A DNA stretch of 64,000 bases from Melastoma dodecandrum. Lineage: Eukaryota > Streptophyta > Magnoliopsida > Myrtales > Melastomataceae. The notes beneath the pieces were generated by a model, which ran no database searches, was not told the DNA's origin, and saw only the letters and a program-made list of their open reading frames with translations. Within the stretch, counting starts at the first letter, position 1. Each line of letters opens with the position of its first letter. The DNA is taken from positions 3,844,001-3,908,000 of the forward strand of contig JARUPY010000083.1 in the NCBI GenBank assembly GCA_029817715.1, given 5' to 3'. Positions 36,395-49,293 of this stretch are shown piece after piece. The position numbers and the translations under genes were made by a program.

Positions 36395-38400
36395 GCATAC
36401 CTCGACCATATCACGGGCTACCACAATAAAACTGTGACTTAAAGCTTTCGAATGGAAATCTCCCCTCGGAAGACTTAGGCACTGCTTGGTAATCTCCTCC
36501 TCGATAGATTTTACATCAAAGCCATCCCTAACTAGCCCAAGAACAACCTGACTGTCAGGGCCACGCTCTGCCTGTGAATCACAATTATCCAACCTGTCAA
36601 CTTAAGTAATGGTTGATATTCTGAGATTTTATCCACAATTTCTCTTTCTTAAAGAAAAAAAAAATGCAAATCAGAATACCAGAGCACCTGAGAGAGCAGA
36701 TCTGCGGCTATGTGCACTGGATTGGCGTACTTATCAGCAATGACCAGAACTTCTGAAGGCCCCAGCAGGCATGTCAATGGAAAACATAGCTTCACTGTTC
36801 TGTTATGTAAAAGGCATCAAAGGAGAACCGGCATTTATGCCAAGGGACAAGACAACATATGAAAAGGATGGACTGCCATACATCCAAGTGATTATATCTT
36901 TGATGACAAGATCTTTAAAAAGTACCACTGGATCAGGAAGGTTACAGACATCGTGGATAACTGTATCCAGTTCAACTTTGTCAAACTTTGCTGTGTACCT
37001 AGAAAATGAATGTAGTCCATAGTATAAGTAGGGGTGAGCAGGTTCTAGGGTGGGTAGGTTTTGCGAGTGAAACCTGGAACCTATCATATAATTGCCAGTT
37101 CCTTATTTTTAGAACTTAGAATCTACCATGTGGCTCAAAGAACCACCCAAGAACCAATCTGCCGGTTCTGATATCGATTCCGGTTCCATGCCCTTATGGG
37201 ACACTTCTACAATAAATACACCACATTATTCCAATTAATCTAAAAAAAACCTTAAGCATTACTTTAATCCATCTAAAAAAACCTCAAGTATTACCCCAAT
37301 CAATATAAAAATAACTCAAGCATTACTCCAATTAATCTAAAAAAACCTTAAGCGAACTGGTCAAGGCTCGCGAAGAGGGGATGGAGGGTTCGGGTATCCG
37401 TAAAGAAACACTTAGCAACTTGCGCAAAATCGCTAAATATAAATAAGAAATATTTATAATTTTAAAATAAAAAATATTTATATAAATAGAGAATAAATAT
37501 TATATCAGTTTTCAGGTTCTCCAGGTTGGTTCCGAGATGAGAACTTAGAACCGGTACGGCCGGTTTTCAAAAATTTAGAACATAAAATCTACCTGGTCTA
37601 TTCGAGAATATATACTGATACCAAACATATGGTACCGGTTCTCGATATTATCCGGAACTTATGCTTACCCCTAATTATAAGCACGGAAAACGCTAATGAG
37701 CCATGCAATGTATAAAATTTTCGCAATTCTTTGTACATTTGTTAAAAAAAATCATTGTTCCAGTATTGTATAACTTTTTACGGCTGGAGCTGTGATTTGC
37801 TTGTAAAGTATAAGAAATTGAAATATACAAAATATACAAACAAAACATTGTTAGAACGTTGCACATCTTTATACATTAGAATAATAATTTTTTTTTTTAT
37901 AAAAGTACAAAAAATTTAAATATTTTGTACAAAAATACAAAAATTTGTACATTGGGTCGTTAGCCACTTCCTGTAAACACTGACAACAAACTCAGTCATG
38001 GACCATCTATGAGTTACTATGTAGAAGCAAAACACAAGTGCAAGGGAAGACAAGCAATTGTGAGATTAAAGAAACTGCATACTCTTTCACCGCTGCGTCT
38101 CCTCCTCTACTATGAACATCATCAATGATGGGATTGACCTAAAAGATAAATTAAAAATAAAAAATCAATTGGTGTCAGATTTATCGGCTCGTGTTGCATC
38201 ATGTTTTGCCACATAAATTCCCTGAACATGCGCTGATTCAAATCCTAAACCGAAATTTCGGAGGTGCAAAACTCACCACGCCGGAAATCCAGGAGATATC
38301 AATGTGAGGCTGTGCCTTCAAGCTGTTAACCTCAGTTTGAGCAAAGCTCCGACAGCTTATACGACTTCATCGCGCAAGATAAATCCTTCTGCGAGAAGTA
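36395..38400 (-). pseudogene. Histidinol dehydrogenase (HISN8/HDH) pseudogene
   Basis: Minus-strand pieces in gene order. KSYKLSELS...QTEVNSLKAQPHID at about 38385-38285; VNPIIDDVHSRGDAAVKE at 38138-38093; RYTAKFDKVEL then NLPDP at about 37010-36925; [13 protein letters not shown] then [21 protein letters not shown] at about 36810-36688; [17 protein letters not shown] through [11 protein letters not shown] at 36567-36395. These match plant histidinol dehydrogenase, the NAD-dependent last enzyme of histidine synthesis in plastids. Lesions: one extra base in the first piece near 38340-38346; one extra G near 36758-36763; loss of about 200 residues, including most of the catalytic core, between the third and fourth pieces; and no recognisable C-terminal exons. 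A hAT MITE sits in one intron. The functional copy must be elsewhere. Confidence 0.8.
37029..37673. mobile_element. hAT-type MITE, 645 bp
   Basis: Termini TAGGGGTGAGCA and TGCTTACCCCTA are flanked by 8-bp duplications with one mismatch (AGTATAAG 37021-37028; ATTATAAG 37674-37681). The inner part has repeated CCGGTTC/GAACC motifs typical of a known type of plant hAT MITE and no coding capacity. Its segment at 37432-37500 matches the interior of the 131-bp element at 13685 in inverse orientation. It is inserted in an intron of the HDH pseudogene. Confidence 0.82.
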
Positions 38401-39206
38401 ACAAGAGCTTTCACCTCACCATTCCGATTCTCCCAGCAAGAATCCACTACACGACCCCGCGAAACCATGAAAGTGAAACGCTCTCGCTCACCTCGGACTC
38501 CATCGGAATAACTGGAGCGGCGCCAGCTCCTCTTAAGAGAAGAGATAAGACTGAGGTTAAGCGATCGACGGGGAGTCGACGAAACGGATTCCTCGGCTTT
38601 GCCAGAGAATATTCGTTCCCATCACCAGCTCCTACCAATGTCATTGTCAAAACAGAGGGCGAGAAGCGTACCGCTCGGTACGCCCCTCGATCTGATCAGC
38701 AGGTTTGCGAGTACGACACTCGCAGGCGGAACGCGGCGGCTGTTCGACGTCCCTCGCGAGGCCGTCGGGGGACGAAGTTGGGGAAGAGGGAGAAGGACGG
38801 AAAATTACCTTCTTACCACTCAGCTTTAGCCTTAATCACAAGTTTCTCCAGCAAGACCGAAGTAAAGTGGGCCTCGGGCCGAAAGCCCATGAAAAAGACA
38901 GGTGGAACCTTTACATATGTGCCAAAGAGGCCTGGTATATGGCGCGGCAAGCTCACAGCTTGGATTTCCGATAAAAAAATAAAATTACGACATACTACTG
39001 CTAATGAAACCGAAACCTCAAATGTTAACTACCTAACCCTTTATACACAGCCACCCTATTAAAAGACACCTCAACCATAAAGTACGAATTAATCAGGAGG
39101 AACAAGCAATGCAAATAGTTCCCGAAATGTCAACGACCCCGCTCTTAAATAGCCGTTTCTTTTGTTTTTAACAACAAAAGGATAGTTACATCAAAAAACC
39201 AAAAAT
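38401..39206. other. HDH pseudogene 5' region and NUP107 3' flank
   Basis: Probably contains the former HDH transit-peptide exon and promoter (TGGGCC/GGCCCA-type motifs at 38868-38890 read on the minus strand), then the NUP107 3' UTR. A 252-codon plus-strand open frame (38304-39062) crosses it but has no recognisable domain and overlaps the HDH exon in antisense. Confidence 0.4.
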
Positions 39207-42200
39207 CTAAAAGACCGTGCCTTCCTGCAACTCCATACTGTATATTGAATATTCCCTCTCAAATAGCAAAAACTCCTGTAGGAAAATATAATAACAATCA
39301 AAACCCCCCCCCGTCAGAACACAATAATTAACATGTTCATGTCCAGGGCAAGTCAAATTCCCCAGAAGGTAAGGAGAGGGCTCTTTTAATTCAAAGTAAA
39401 ATGGAGGCTTGCAATCACTCAAGCACAAAACAGAAGAAAGCGTGTTTGAAAGTCGCCTACCTGTAACTGGTGTTGGCTAAACAACTTAAAGAACCCGGTT
39501 TCGGGTGAAGTCACCAGATCGATCAGACCGTTGTGGCTCTCCTGAGGGCCCTCGGACTTCACTAGCGAAACTAGGACCTGTTTAATTGCAAAGGCTTGAG
39601 TTTTGGACTATAATATGCTTCACGCCATGAGAAAAGAAAACAAGACTTTACAGGACTACTCCCGAGACAGTCCGTCTGGCTTCGATTGAATTATAAGTCT
39701 TACCTCCATGCAACGGAGGATGAGTTCGGGAATGCAGCATCTACGGCAAAGCCCACGGATGATATATGGTGCTGGCCCTTGTAAGGAACCATCTTCACTG
39801 GAATACCAAGCGTCTAATCGTGAAATTTCAAGAGTAACACCACTTTGAAAGTGATCAAGTTCGCCTGCATGATAGACAGTTTGCTCAATATATAAATCCA
39901 TCACTGATCTCAAGACAAACTAATCTTACAGAGACTTCACTATGAAGGGATTACTGTTGCTTGCCGAAACTAAAAACTGAATAATCAGGAGCAATTCTTG
40001 TGGATAAAACTCAAATGACACACAGGACTCGTTGATTCTGTTTTACATTACAAAGTACAAACGTATTTATCCAAACAGTTAATCTATGTAATTACCACTT
40101 TGTTGTATCTGAACAGCTTACGCCGCCTCTCACTAAATTCAAACTTAAGCCCAATCAGGATGAGGCACCAATAACAGCATCATACAGAAGTGATTTAGCA
40201 GAATAACACCCAGTGATTTGGAAAGCAAGCAGAAGTTTCAGGGACATATAGCATCAGATGACCATGCACCAGGACATGGTTCGACGTACATAAATAAATA
40301 CTCATCACCTCACTTTGAACAAGCTACCGTACCTTTAAATCCGGCCGCCGTAACACCAGCAAGAATACCTCCGTCATTAAGAGCAGTAGGGCCCAAACCA
40401 TCCCCTATCAAGGCTGTGCATCTCAGTACCACTTCAATGCAGTATTTGTTTGCTGATGAAATGCGAACATCAATCTGCCCCACCACAAGAAAAAAGATAG
40501 TTGTAAATAACTTTAAAAAGTTGAAGATATTCAACCTCGATGCTTTGGGATAGTCCTCGTTGATTTGCAATCAAACGCTTCCTATCAATTCAAGCAGAAG
40601 CTTGGAGTAATTCCAGAACATCTATTGAAGTTGACTCACACACCAATTAACTGCAGCCCCAATCTGCCATATTTCAAATTCCAGCCATTGATCACCGGAA
40701 CTGGACATTTACGCATGTATTCATACCACACCATTTTGAGGAGCCAATCATACCACTCATCAATTCACAAAAGAATGTGAAGACTGGAGTAATATTTTCT
40801 GAAATCTGTAAACTGCTAAAACTAAAAAAATTCCTTATTGTATTGCAATCATATATATGCTTGGACAAGGAGCAAAAAGAGAGGTGACACAAGTAAGCAA
40901 TTTACCGTCAGTTGTCGCTTTAACACCTCCTCTTCACTAACGGAAGAGTAGAGCGCACTCATCAAGGATGCACACACAGATGGATCTGGACACAAACTTT
41001 CACCAGATGGCAAGCAGAGAACAGCAGCAGCATGGAGCTCAATAAACAAGGTCTCCTGTTCCTCAGAAAGGCCATCGTCGACATTCACCAACCAGGGATC
41101 ATTTTTTCCTTCAAATAAAAGCTAGAAGTCATGTATAATTGGTAACAGGACTTACGAGAACTTATCTTTCTTTAGAGATAAAAATACAAATATTTTAATT
41201 TCATTATTTGGCATCATCGACATTTCTTTTTACTCACTGGACAGCATGGATATGGAAGGGACCAGCATATCTCTGGCTGCTGCTGAAGCAACGTCCCTTT
41301 CCTCTGATGACAATTCAAGAGAAGCCTCAGCATTCTTCACCTCAATTTCGAGCCAGTGACGGTACTTTGAGTCACAAGAGTAATATTCATTCTGCCGAAT
41401 AATCCGGTCAGTAAACAGGTAAAAGGCAGATAAAAGAACAATGGAATTTTGAAAAGCAGATATTGAGAAAATAACTGCTTCTAAACCCACCCAGTCGTTG
41501 AACTCTTTCACATGTTCAGGAATGTCGGGATCCTCTTGTGTGTCAAGATTTTCAGACAGCTGATTCAAGGGCTCAGCAAGGTAGCCAAGTAATTTGTGGG
41601 CGCCGATTGGCATAGCTGGAACCCTCCACATAGAAATTAAAGCAAATTCCCTGAACAGAACATTACTACAGAAGAAACATGCTTTTACGTTAGAGAGCGA
41701 AATTCCACAAAATAGAGAATTTAACAGCAGACCATGAAACGATTTTCAGAATGGAAAATATTGAAAAAGCAATTTGCTTATTGTTTGATTCTTAAGTCCA
41801 GTCAAGCTATTCGTTTTTCTAAATCAAAGTAATAAAGAAAAATAAGTCATACCTATGCATAAGAGCACGGAGAAGTAGTAGTCATACCTATGCATAAGAG
41901 CACGGACAAGAAGTTTAACACCAGTATCCTCAACATCTCGGATGGTAGTGGGAGGAGTGAAGCACAGCCACTGAACAGCCATAGCCTTACGAAGGCTTTC
42001 TTGACGGTGCTGCTCTGCAACTTCTGATGAATTATCATGTCTCTCAGATATAATTTCACGAGATCTTGACAACACCCTGTTTAGAAGAAGATTATTACTA
42101 GACAGAGGAGAGAAATGGCACCCAGAAGCCAAGGATGATCAACTAGAAAAATATTACCTCTCAATGATCTCCTCAAAACTGCCTCTTGAATCGTCACTGG

Positions 42201-45200
42201 AAGTATATGGTAGATATTCTATAGCAGAGAGGAAGATCTTATATTTCACATGTATGCTGTGCCCGAGTAACAAAAAAAGATGATTAGGAAGCAGAACGAT
42301 AAGCATGACCAGGACACAGGATGATTGCGCTGACAAGCCACTAGGGCAAGCTACAGCCATCGACCCAATGTTCATTTTCGTTATGGGTCAAGTAAACCTA
42401 TGGGACAACAGGACCTTTTACTGGGAAAACATTTTCAATGACGCAAACTCGTGTTTCACCATTGCAACGGATCATACAAGCCCTGTAGCAGGTTCATCTC
42501 CCCTCCGATGAATCCAAATTAATCAAGAAATAAGGAAGAGACACAATGCACCCGACCTTCTGTAAAACTCTATCACATCCAACTTCCAGTTACAGGAGAT
42601 GGATGAGTAAAATATGGTCTACCCTACAAAAACTTGTGTTCGAAGATAAAAATACCTGCTGCTGAGCCTGAGTTCCATCATGTGCACAAATAGGTCAACG
42701 CACCGATGGCCAGCAAGTTGAGAGGCATAGATACCAACCAACTCTTCATGATGTTTTGAAAACAAAAACATTGCATACCTGTAAGGACATCAAGCCATCA
42801 AAATCAAGAAGTAAGATAAAATAATAGAGGCAAAAGGGCCTCTCCTACGCCAAACCATCGTTTTTCACAAGTTAACAGGCAATTGGCAGAATATCAAGGA
42901 TTACAAGCAAAATGATACTTATCAGTGCCAATATATCAGAAACAAGGTAACCACCAGTTATAGCAGTTTTACTTACATATGAAGAATAAAATCGCCAACA
43001 GTCATAAGCTTCTCCTTGAAAGCATCCTTCACTTCATCGGCGAGTAGATATCTCAGCACAATCACCAAATGTGCACCAAACCTAATCATTTGGGGGTCCC
43101 CATGAGGCCTGAAAAGAACCCTTGTCTTGTAAGAGCAATTCCCATCTTCAATCTACGGAAGATGTAATCTCCAAAATATCTTATGCTTAACTACCAATAA
43201 TGAGGGCAAAGTTTCACCTCAGGGAAATGCACACAATGTGTTGATTTGGCAATATCATAATCACCAGATTACACATGCAAATACACCTTCAAATTATACA
43301 TCTAGGATTCTATAACTGTCCAACGCAAAATATGTCACGACAAAAGACTGAGAATGCCAAACAAAAACCTGAATATGGATGGATCATCCCCTGAAGGTGC
43401 AATCCATAACCAAATAAGATCCAGCAATTGCGGTATATTTCCTTCCATAAGTTTCATCTGAGAAAACAGCAACAATAAGCATTGACAGCAGCAATCCATA
43501 TAAAAAAAACAAATGCCAACATCGAGAAGCTTTTATTATTCATGAAAAGATGAATTTCGATAGATGGAGAGAACTTGCAAGAACCATTCTGGACTGCAAA
43601 TTATTTAAACACCTTGTGACTTGAACAGAGGAAGAAAATGTCATAAGTTATATCATCCCAAAAGCTGCTTGTAATAGATAACAGATTTAAAGCAAAAAGG
43701 AATTTTACCCATTCAAACTACACATCATCGAACAAAGATCCTTAGCAGGAGCATGAAGTAAATGGACCCCTATGCTCATACAGCTTAAGCAAATAATAGG
43801 TCCAATAAAGAATACTTGCCTCAATTTGCCTATGTTGCTCTTTGCATCCTCTTATAACAGCCTCATGTACAGCATCCCTAGTTCAAACCAGAAATGTAAT
43901 AACAATGAGGCTGTGACCGGGAGGGGAGATAGTAGGGAAGATCACAGCAAAGTTCAAGGAAGTTCTGTGATATCAAAATTTACTGCACCCTGAATGCAAT
44001 TTCTGAAAAAGTGAAGAAAGACTCCGAGGTTGCTGTTTAAGAACTTGGACAGGCCACCGATGGGATCCAACAGAACGGACAGAGGTGGCCTCCATTTGAT
44101 CTGGGCTTCCATTACTATCATCCTCATAGCTCTTCAAATGAGTCATGCCCTCAGGTTGTAAGCGGGCAATGTCGATATCCACCAGAACATCAAGCCACGA
44201 CTTTGCCATGGCCCAGCAGGCAGACTGCAAGAATTTCAATGCCAAATTATGCTCCCATCAATGAAAGTCCAGGATTTCAAAAGAAGGTATCAGCACGATA
44301 GCCACTTTCCTTTATTTAGTAAAATAACAAGAACAACATATTCACTTTCATACTCACATCATCAGATCAGTTACTTTAGTTCAATAATCAACGATGGTGA
44401 GAGAGGTCACTACCCCATGTAATATTACGAGCGCCAGTTATCTACTTACTGTTAAGCATTTCAAAATGGCCCCTCATCTGACTAACCTTTAATGTCAAAG
44501 TTTCAAGCATTAGATTAGGCAAAACTTTCTGCATTAGTAATGTTTAACATGAGAGAGTAAAGTAAAACAACCTGGCAACATGATACTCCTTAAAGCTCAA
44601 ACAGGCACGTGGCCAAGATATTACCAGGAACATTACCAGGTCTTTGAAGAAATTTCTCCATGAGTTATGACACAGTTGGAATCTAATAATGCCAGATGCA
44701 AATGCTACTGCATAATTTCCTCAAGTAGCAACAGAATAATTACACCTAGAGATAGAGGGGCACAAAAGCAAATAATCATAGTGATCATCCAGTTGCATTG
44801 ATAGAAAAGAATAGACAAACCTCCCAGTCTGTACATGTTGGAAGTATACGCTTTAAATTGCTACAATTGGCTGCATAAAGAGCTGCTTCATACTTGCAAC
44901 CATCTTGTTCGGAAATCCTCTTTACAGAACAGAATGGTAGAGACAAAAAGTGAGTTTGCGAATCTGAACCACCCACAAACTTTAGTTTGCCACAGACAAA
45001 ACAGCTGTTATGGTCCTGGGATCACACAAAATAGGTGTGGAGCAGCACATGCTCGATAGAGAGAATCCTTTGAGAAAGTGACTCATTCGAGGATAAACCT
45101 TCACTCATTGCTTATTGTCTTTTTCATAACATGAGCTATATATTAAGGATTACAATTAAAAGATTTCGACAATATCCTAACTTCTAAGACGATTTCCTAA

Positions 45201-48200
45201 ATGTTCAGATATTCTTTCCATAATCCAAATAAAATCACACACATACAACAATAACATAATAACTTCTAAATAATTTAGGGCCAAAATCACAACTAATCCT
45301 AACACAATTATAAAATCTTCCCTAACATCAACAAACCATATTCAAAAGCAGCAAGAGTCTGCTTAGACCGGACTCCAAGGACCACAATATGCAATCGTTA
45401 AAACAACCTAGTCACAAACAATATGCTCAAGTAGAGGACCAATCTTAATCATTGATCCATTCGAAGATTACCTCTGATGCACAGTAAGATGCCCATTTCC
45501 AGAGCTGCCATTGATGCCCAATGCCACTTTCCAATTCAATAGCTTGAAGGACACGGTTTTTTCCATTCTTCAGTAGAGCATCACCAGAAGGAAACAGGTT
45601 CAAACCACCAAATGGACAGAGGCTAGCTGCTCTCCACGGCTTAATATAGAGACAAATTGTTGAGACTACATGAATAAACTGTGATATGAATATCAACACA
45701 GATGCCATAGAATATAATAACAGTACCCTCACCTGTCCAGCAGATCGGCAAAGATCACAAGCTTCCTGAATTCTTCCAGCTCTCACCAATGTCCACACAT
45801 CTTCTAACAAGGAATCATCTTGTTTCTGCAGAACGAAATATAAACTCTATTCATACTGCAAAGTTCTCAAGTTAGTTAAATGAGACAAATAATTTATCAT
45901 AGAAGACGTAGAAGAGAAAAAGCACAAAATTAAACTGATTACACAAACTTATGCAATTAATAAGCCAATTAGCTTGATATCATATGGCAATGAAAGGGAA
46001 CTGACCACGCTACAATTTTATCCCCAAATTTAACATGAAGACAACCGCCTTTCAGCCTATCTAATCTAGTAGCTTTTCCGTTCTTATTAGTTAGCACTAA
46101 CTTTGTTCAATAAAGAAATATTATCAGGTAGAAATCAAAATTAAGCAAGGCCAACAAAAAAAAAATCAGCTTCCACAGTTTTCAGTACTGCTATTCGCTA
46201 AGTCATTAGTCACATCCTTAAAAGGGGAATATACACATTACTGACTCCCAAATTCTCAGTATCAACCATGCATCAGCCATGCTAGAACAGGTGCATGCTT
46301 TTTTTTTTCTTTTGTCAGCAGCAAGACATTACTTTATCTTCAGGCAGCTGGCGAGCATTTTGACGTGTCGGAGCATCGAAATCCAAGTGATGAATTGTGT
46401 CTGCATCAGATGCACCCTTTTTGAGAAATCTCTGTGTCTGATGCCAGATCCCCGAATAAGGGAGATAGGTTCCAACATGAGATCCTCGTATCTGAAATAA
46501 ACGCCAAAAGAAAAGTTACTTTTCAGACCGGCAACAAATTGTATGTTTATGCAACTGTGGGAACAAAAGATGCCCAGATAGAGAAGATGGCATTAACATG
46601 TCCATAAATAATTATCATTGGAAACTCCAGAGGCTTATCACGTCATATGTCGTAATATCATAAGTACCATGAAAATTTATGGCCTAGTAGGAATGACAAG
46701 GAAACTAACAGTGAAAACTGCCCATAAAAAAACTAACAGTTCTTTTCTATTTCTGCAGTAAAGCCTGAGAATGCTTAAAATACAGCATAACCCGCCAGAA
46801 AAAGGAAAAACATAACTCACCTTGCTTTCCATATCAAGGGCCTTGGAAGCTAATTCCTCCAGCCACTGAACAACTCTGAGGCACAACTGGGCAACATGTT
46901 CATTTGACACAAACTGGCAAGCCTCTATATGGGATGTTGTTGGAGACTGTACAAACAAATACAGTTACAGAAGGGAAGAAGATGACAATAGGTAAAATAG
47001 AAAGGAATCATCGAAAAATGTACAAACTAAAAGGCAATTTAAAGATGCTTTACCACAAACAGATCCTTCCTCATTTCCTCATTCCCTGTAAGAGAATAAA
47101 GGAATACGAAAAAACTGTTACAGGATGTTGGGGAGGAAGAGGAGAATGAAAGGAATAATTAAAAAAAATGTACAGTTTGCCATGGAATATTTTTTTGAAT
47201 GTCCCAGAACCTATTAATAAGAATTGTCAACATCTTAAAGGGAGATATAGCTTGTAAAAAGATATCGATGCAGCCTAAGAAATGAAAAATGATACTCTTG
47301 TACCAAACTCCCTTCAGTGCATATGAAAACAACTCGCAGGCATCTATTAAGAAAAATCCCAATCAACTAGCCAAAGCTAGGAGTTGAAGAACGTCAAGAG
47401 CGACTAGTCAATAATGCAATTAAGTAGCTAACAAACAGGACAAATGCCATAAGATTATTCAATTAGGCTAAGGTACTGTGTAAATTGCGAAAACCGAAGA
47501 GTTATCAAATACATGATCAACAACAACTGGCCAGAGGTTTCTTTCCTTTTCCATATAGGTACCACAACAGTGACCATGTTGCTGCCTCATCGACTAAGAG
47601 TTGAGCCTTCTGTCTCATCAACTTATCTTCTACAGCCCGATGCTTCAGACTAAAACCATACCTTTTAATAGCAAGACAAGAAGTTAGAGCTGCTGCATCA
47701 CTGTTCCAGAATAAGATAGCCAGAACGCAACTCCGCTATAATTAGGATATATTTACTACGGTATGAGAGCACTGAGAAGGAAGAAAATAATAAGTATGCA
47801 AAGTCTATTGTCATCCAAAGGCTAACATTGTCTGAAAACCTTTGAGCTCACTGAAAGGAATGGACTAAACTCATGTATCCTTAACTGTTAAAAAATGATT
47901 AAGGTTTGACTTCTTTCGCTCTAAGCAACAAAACATTAAAACAAGGTATTTAAGTTATGCACTTGGATACATTAAATTGCTCACGGTAGTTAACAGAAGA
48001 AATCCACAGTAGAGGCACTTCACATATTAGACACTGATTTCAGCTAAATACAACAAAGGACAGATGCAAAGAAGATAAGTCTTCAGAGTACCTCATTGTT
48101 GCAGAAACACTTCTGCAATGTTCCTCAAATCGAAGTATTAAATAAGGTATCGGTATTACCCCTACAGAAAGACACGAGGTAGTAAATACATGGAAAAATT

Positions 48201-49293
48201 CAGAACAATACTATTTAAGGTCATCAAGGCCAACAAACAACAAATATCAGCAAAATATAACTCCTCAAGAGGCCTTCTTTCAACACATTGTAAAATTCAA
48301 GTGTAACTGTCTGAGAGAGCTGGGAAATGCCCCCATAGGCAAGCACTTGAAGCATTTATTCAAAGATTTTGTCTGACAGGAAAGTTCAGAGGAAGACATA
48401 TTTTGAACAGATTCTTACTGCACAAAACGACATGATCTAACCATGTTGTTATCAGTGCAAACTTTTCCAAGCTTACTTTCACTTGGCCACTTTTTTCCAT
48501 GAACTAGCAACACCTAAGAGAATCAGTTATGATTTTGTCTAAAGGAAGAACTATTAATAAATCTACTGTCTGAATCAAGGTTTTTTAAATCTCTTACCAT
48601 GGGTGACAATTAAAAGCAATATCCTGAGGAACTAAACTACTTGTATTGTATATCAGAACTAACATATTCACTAAGCTTCTTCTCCTCTGCCCCTGATATT
48701 GTCCTTCATCATGTGTGTAGCTGAACCTAATATCGATAAATCAAAAAGAAAAATTGTAACTACCTTGAAGAGAAGAATCCAACAGAGAAGCAAACACGGA
48801 AAACATCGACTCTCCCACATCTGAAGAAGAATCTTCCTCCTGCTGGCTAACTTTGAGCGAATAGCTCCGAACTTTGTGGCCGGAATCAAGATCCGCATCT
48901 GCTTCCAAGGCCGAATCGCCGTCACCGAAGAACCTCCTCTTCGCAGGAGATTTCTCGGAGTAGTCAGACTCAAAGTTAACAGCCTCTTGCTTGATGTCTT
49001 CTAGGACTAGAGCAGCGTTGGTCAGCTTGTGAATGCGGGGTCCGTCGTACAGCAACCTACCTTGCCGAGACTTGGAAGCCGATGACTGTTCGGGCGAGGG
49101 GCTGGTGCCAGAATGCCTCTTCCTGCAAAATCAGCCTCGACGGAGTTCAAATCGAGCGACAAGGAACACCAAAACAGAAACCCCAAGAGACGAAGAAAAT
49201 CAAAGCGAATTACCCGTAACGACGAAAGAGCTCCCTCATGGTGACGTCATCGGGGTCAAAGTCGCTCGGGGAAGCATTTCCGTCGACTTCCAT
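39207..49293 (-). CDS. NUP107: Nuclear pore complex protein NUP107
   Basis: Twenty-four exons on the minus strand: 49293-49214, 49122-48764, 48161-48092, 47661-47528, 47085-47054, 46946-46821, 46491-46333, 45825-45733, 45639-45472, 44919-44821, 44224-43989, 43877-43816, 43459-43369, 43108-42977, 42778-42656, 42256-42158, 42076-41888, 41665-41491, 41391-41238, 41108-40906, 40474-40333, 39864-39704, 39577-39461, 39275-39207; 3273 nt, 1090 aa (Arabidopsis about 1100). Signatures: FDPDDVTMRELFRRYGKRHS, TSHIEACQF, SLLEDVWTLVRAGRIQEACD, WKWASYCASE, SACWAMAKSWLDV, HKLLGYLAEPLNQLSEN, ALYSSVSEEEVLKRQL, RGLCRRCCIPEL, and EFLLFEREYS near the end. Mostly helical scaffold nucleoporin of the NUP107-160 (Y) complex. 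Two junctions are unusual (exon 4 donor; exons 12/13). Intron sizes are ordinary. Confidence 0.93.
41845..41912 (-). repeat. 35-bp tandem duplication covering a NUP107 splice donor
   Basis: CATACCTATGCATAAGAGCACGG occurs at 41849 and again at 41884, offset by 35 bp. It contains the 3' end of NUP107 exon 17 and its GTATGAC donor (minus strand). The copy nearer the exon (boundary at 41888) keeps the frame into exon 18. Use of the second copy (boundary at 41853) would add 35 nt and shift frame. Confidence 0.75.
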
